Source: Sepiola atlantica (Eukaryota; Mollusca; Cephalopoda; Sepiida; Sepiolidae). Taken from it: DNA of 64,000 bases. A program made the position numbers and the translations under genes. Location: positions 434,001 through 498,000 of the forward strand of contig CAUVYP010000244.1 of NCBI GenBank assembly GCA_963556195.1, written 5' to 3'. This document shows positions 63,776 to 64,000 of this stretch, one piece after another; position 1 is the first letter of the stretch, and the number at the start of each line of letters is the position of its first letter. The notes below the pieces were generated by a model that was not told the DNA's origin, searched no databases, and worked only from the letters and a program-made list of their open reading frames with translations.

Positions 63776-63961
63776 TTAGTGCGATTTTAAGTTGATATCG
63801 CTTTTGTTTATAACTTCCACATTTATAAGAATTGTGCTCCGAAACTTTGCAGACATTAGCGGACACACATTTTCTACTGAAGTACCAAGTTTCAGAAGTT
63901 CAGCTCTTGTACTCCCGGAGATATGTCGATACAAACTGAATACGCAAAACATCAACAAAAT
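63776..63961. repeat. Exemplar of unit type A (consensus)
   Basis: The diagnostic bases are those of the majority: g8, t29, t34, a53, c65, a80, t81, t100, g104, c111 and c178. The subtype Ac has t100c ('ttttccactg') and sits just before H at 3699, 5559, 21554, 25088 and 27134. It may be the ancestor of type G. Confidence 0.85.
63887..63944. repeat. Near-invariant segment of the unit (positions 112-169), exemplar
   Basis: From 'aagtttcag' through 'cccggagatatgtcgat' to 'gaatacg', units of every type are the same apart from scattered single changes private to one HOR. All type-defining substitutions lie outside it (positions 4-54, 65, 80-81, 100-111 and 170-178), except amplified markers such as a122g, c126a, g150c and c161a. 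Conserved boxes in other satellites can be protein-binding sites; no such role is shown here. Confidence 0.7.
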
Positions 63962-64000
63962 TTAGTGCGATTTTAAGTTGATATCGCTTTTGTTTAAAAC
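63962..64000. repeat. Partial satellite unit at right window edge
   Basis: This is the first 39 bases of an A- or K-like unit, ending in 'gtttaaaac', where almost all units have 'gtttataac' or 'gttaataac'. The array continues past the window. Confidence 0.9.

Larger units (their letters stand above)
61544..63961. repeat. 14-unit block, copy 2 (13 units to window end)
   Basis: Unit order is A-I-K-K-E-A-D-E-A-Cx-K-E-A. Units 1-8 match 58940-60427 at a 2604-bp offset, including 'gatatctcga'. The rare 'agtctagctc' sits in the E at 62846 here but in the A at 60428 in copy 1, so an exchange shifted it by one unit. Cx (63218) is a hybrid with an A left end and C-type 'tacaaatt'. Private changes include 'tagcttcaac' near 61580. 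Confidence 0.85.
1..64000. repeat. 186-bp satellite DNA, continuous head-to-tail tandem array
   Basis: Every line of the window can be read as the same 186-bp unit in one orientation. The unit starts at 'ttagtgcgat' and ends at 'catcaacaaaat'. There are 343 complete units plus partial units at both ends. Phase is kept from 165 to 5558 and, after one 1-bp loss, from 5744 to 64000. The consensus unit has 37 C and 30 G in 186 bases (36% G+C). Units differ from one another mainly by a limited set of linked substitutions. No unique sequence, transposon or gene interrupts the array. Arrays of this size and purity with a near-nucleosomal unit length are typical of eukaryotic centromeric or pericentromeric satellites; that placement is inference. 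Family and species are not recognised. Confidence 0.98.

Noticed and set aside
63915..63932. CENP-B box-like site in 'cccggagatatgtcgat' (reverse strand ends in ccggg)
   Set aside because: The TCG and CGGG parts are present, but the spacing is two bases longer than in the canonical 17-bp box and the central A is not in place.
165..63958. Hundreds of 60-codon minus-strand open frames, one per unit
   Set aside because: They are the satellite unit itself read in one frame. They need a TTG start, end at the same TAA in every unit, show no ribosome binding or promoter context, match no protein family I know, and vary freely in amino acids between unit types.
1..64000. CRISPR array
   Set aside because: The period of 186 bp has no unique spacers. 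Whole units, not short direct repeats with variable spacers, are repeated, and there are no cas genes.
1..64000. Transposon, retroelement or viral insertion
   Set aside because: Phase is continuous apart from one base at 5605-5606, which leaves no room for any insertion. No terminal repeats or target-site duplications are seen.
1..64000. Assembly collapse or artificial expansion as the sole explanation for the repeats
   Set aside because: HOR copies carry their own private substitutions (for example 21105, 31714, 35216 and 37120), so they are not simple assembly duplicates. The near-identical 11-unit copies at 54.8-58.9 kb are the one place where this remains possible.

Overview
The whole 64,000-base window is one uninterrupted tandem satellite array. 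A 186-bp unit, about 36% G+C, runs head-to-tail from end to end: a 164-bp partial unit on the left, 343 complete units, and a 39-bp partial unit on the right. I see no gene, RNA gene, transposon, CRISPR array, origin or unique-sequence gap. The array is almost certainly eukaryotic (centromeric, pericentromeric or other heterochromatic satellite) and must come from a long-read assembly. I do not recognise the satellite family or the species. CpG is not depleted (7 per consensus unit, about 6 expected from base composition), which fits a weakly methylated genome such as many invertebrates, but this is only a hint.

Unit coordinates used here: position 1 is the first t of 'ttagtgcg' and position 186 is the last t of 'caacaaaat'. 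Units start at 165+186n up to 5559, then at 5744+186n, because the unit at 5559 lacks one base. That is the only net length change I find in 64 kb. The units fall into about a dozen sequence types, defined by linked substitutions. A: consensus. B: c65t, a80c. C: t29g, a53c, g54a, c65t. D: as C plus t30c. E: altered block 12-20, t29g, t34a. F: E left end with B middle. Fy: F plus t33a. G: g8t, t100c. Ac: A with t100c. H: a52g, t81a, g104a, a106t, usually c178a. I: altered block 12-25, t34a. J: g6a, with a174t and c175t. K: A with c65t only. E2: E plus c24t, c42t. Kf: g4a, c65t, c170a. Bh: B plus a53t.

The types are arranged as a mosaic of higher-order repeats (HORs), tandem duplications of blocks of 4 to 24 units. 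From left to right: 7.2-9.5 kb, 6-mer x2; 10.0-18.2 kb, 24-mer offset; 16.5-20.6 kb, 11-mer x2; 18.8-25.8 kb, 19-mer x2; 29.6-38.5 kb, a second and unrelated 24-mer x2; 38.7-42.0 kb, 9-mer x2; 44.2-46.7 kb, 7-mer; 46.9-48.3 kb, 5-mer; 52.1-53.5 kb, 4-mer x2; 54.8-58.9 kb, 11-mer x2; 58.9-64 kb, 14-mer offset. The left part (to about 29 kb) is built on an H-I-J-C-B-E-G cassette. G disappears after 28.6 kb, J after 40.5 kb, the B/F marker after about 51 kb and H after 54.7 kb. The right end is almost only A, K, E, D and I.

Nothing here works as a gene set. The biology visible is concerted evolution: repeated unequal exchange, several times resolved inside a nearly invariant 60-70 bp part of the unit. 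Short open frames on both strands are by-products of a unit length divisible by three and are not annotated as genes.
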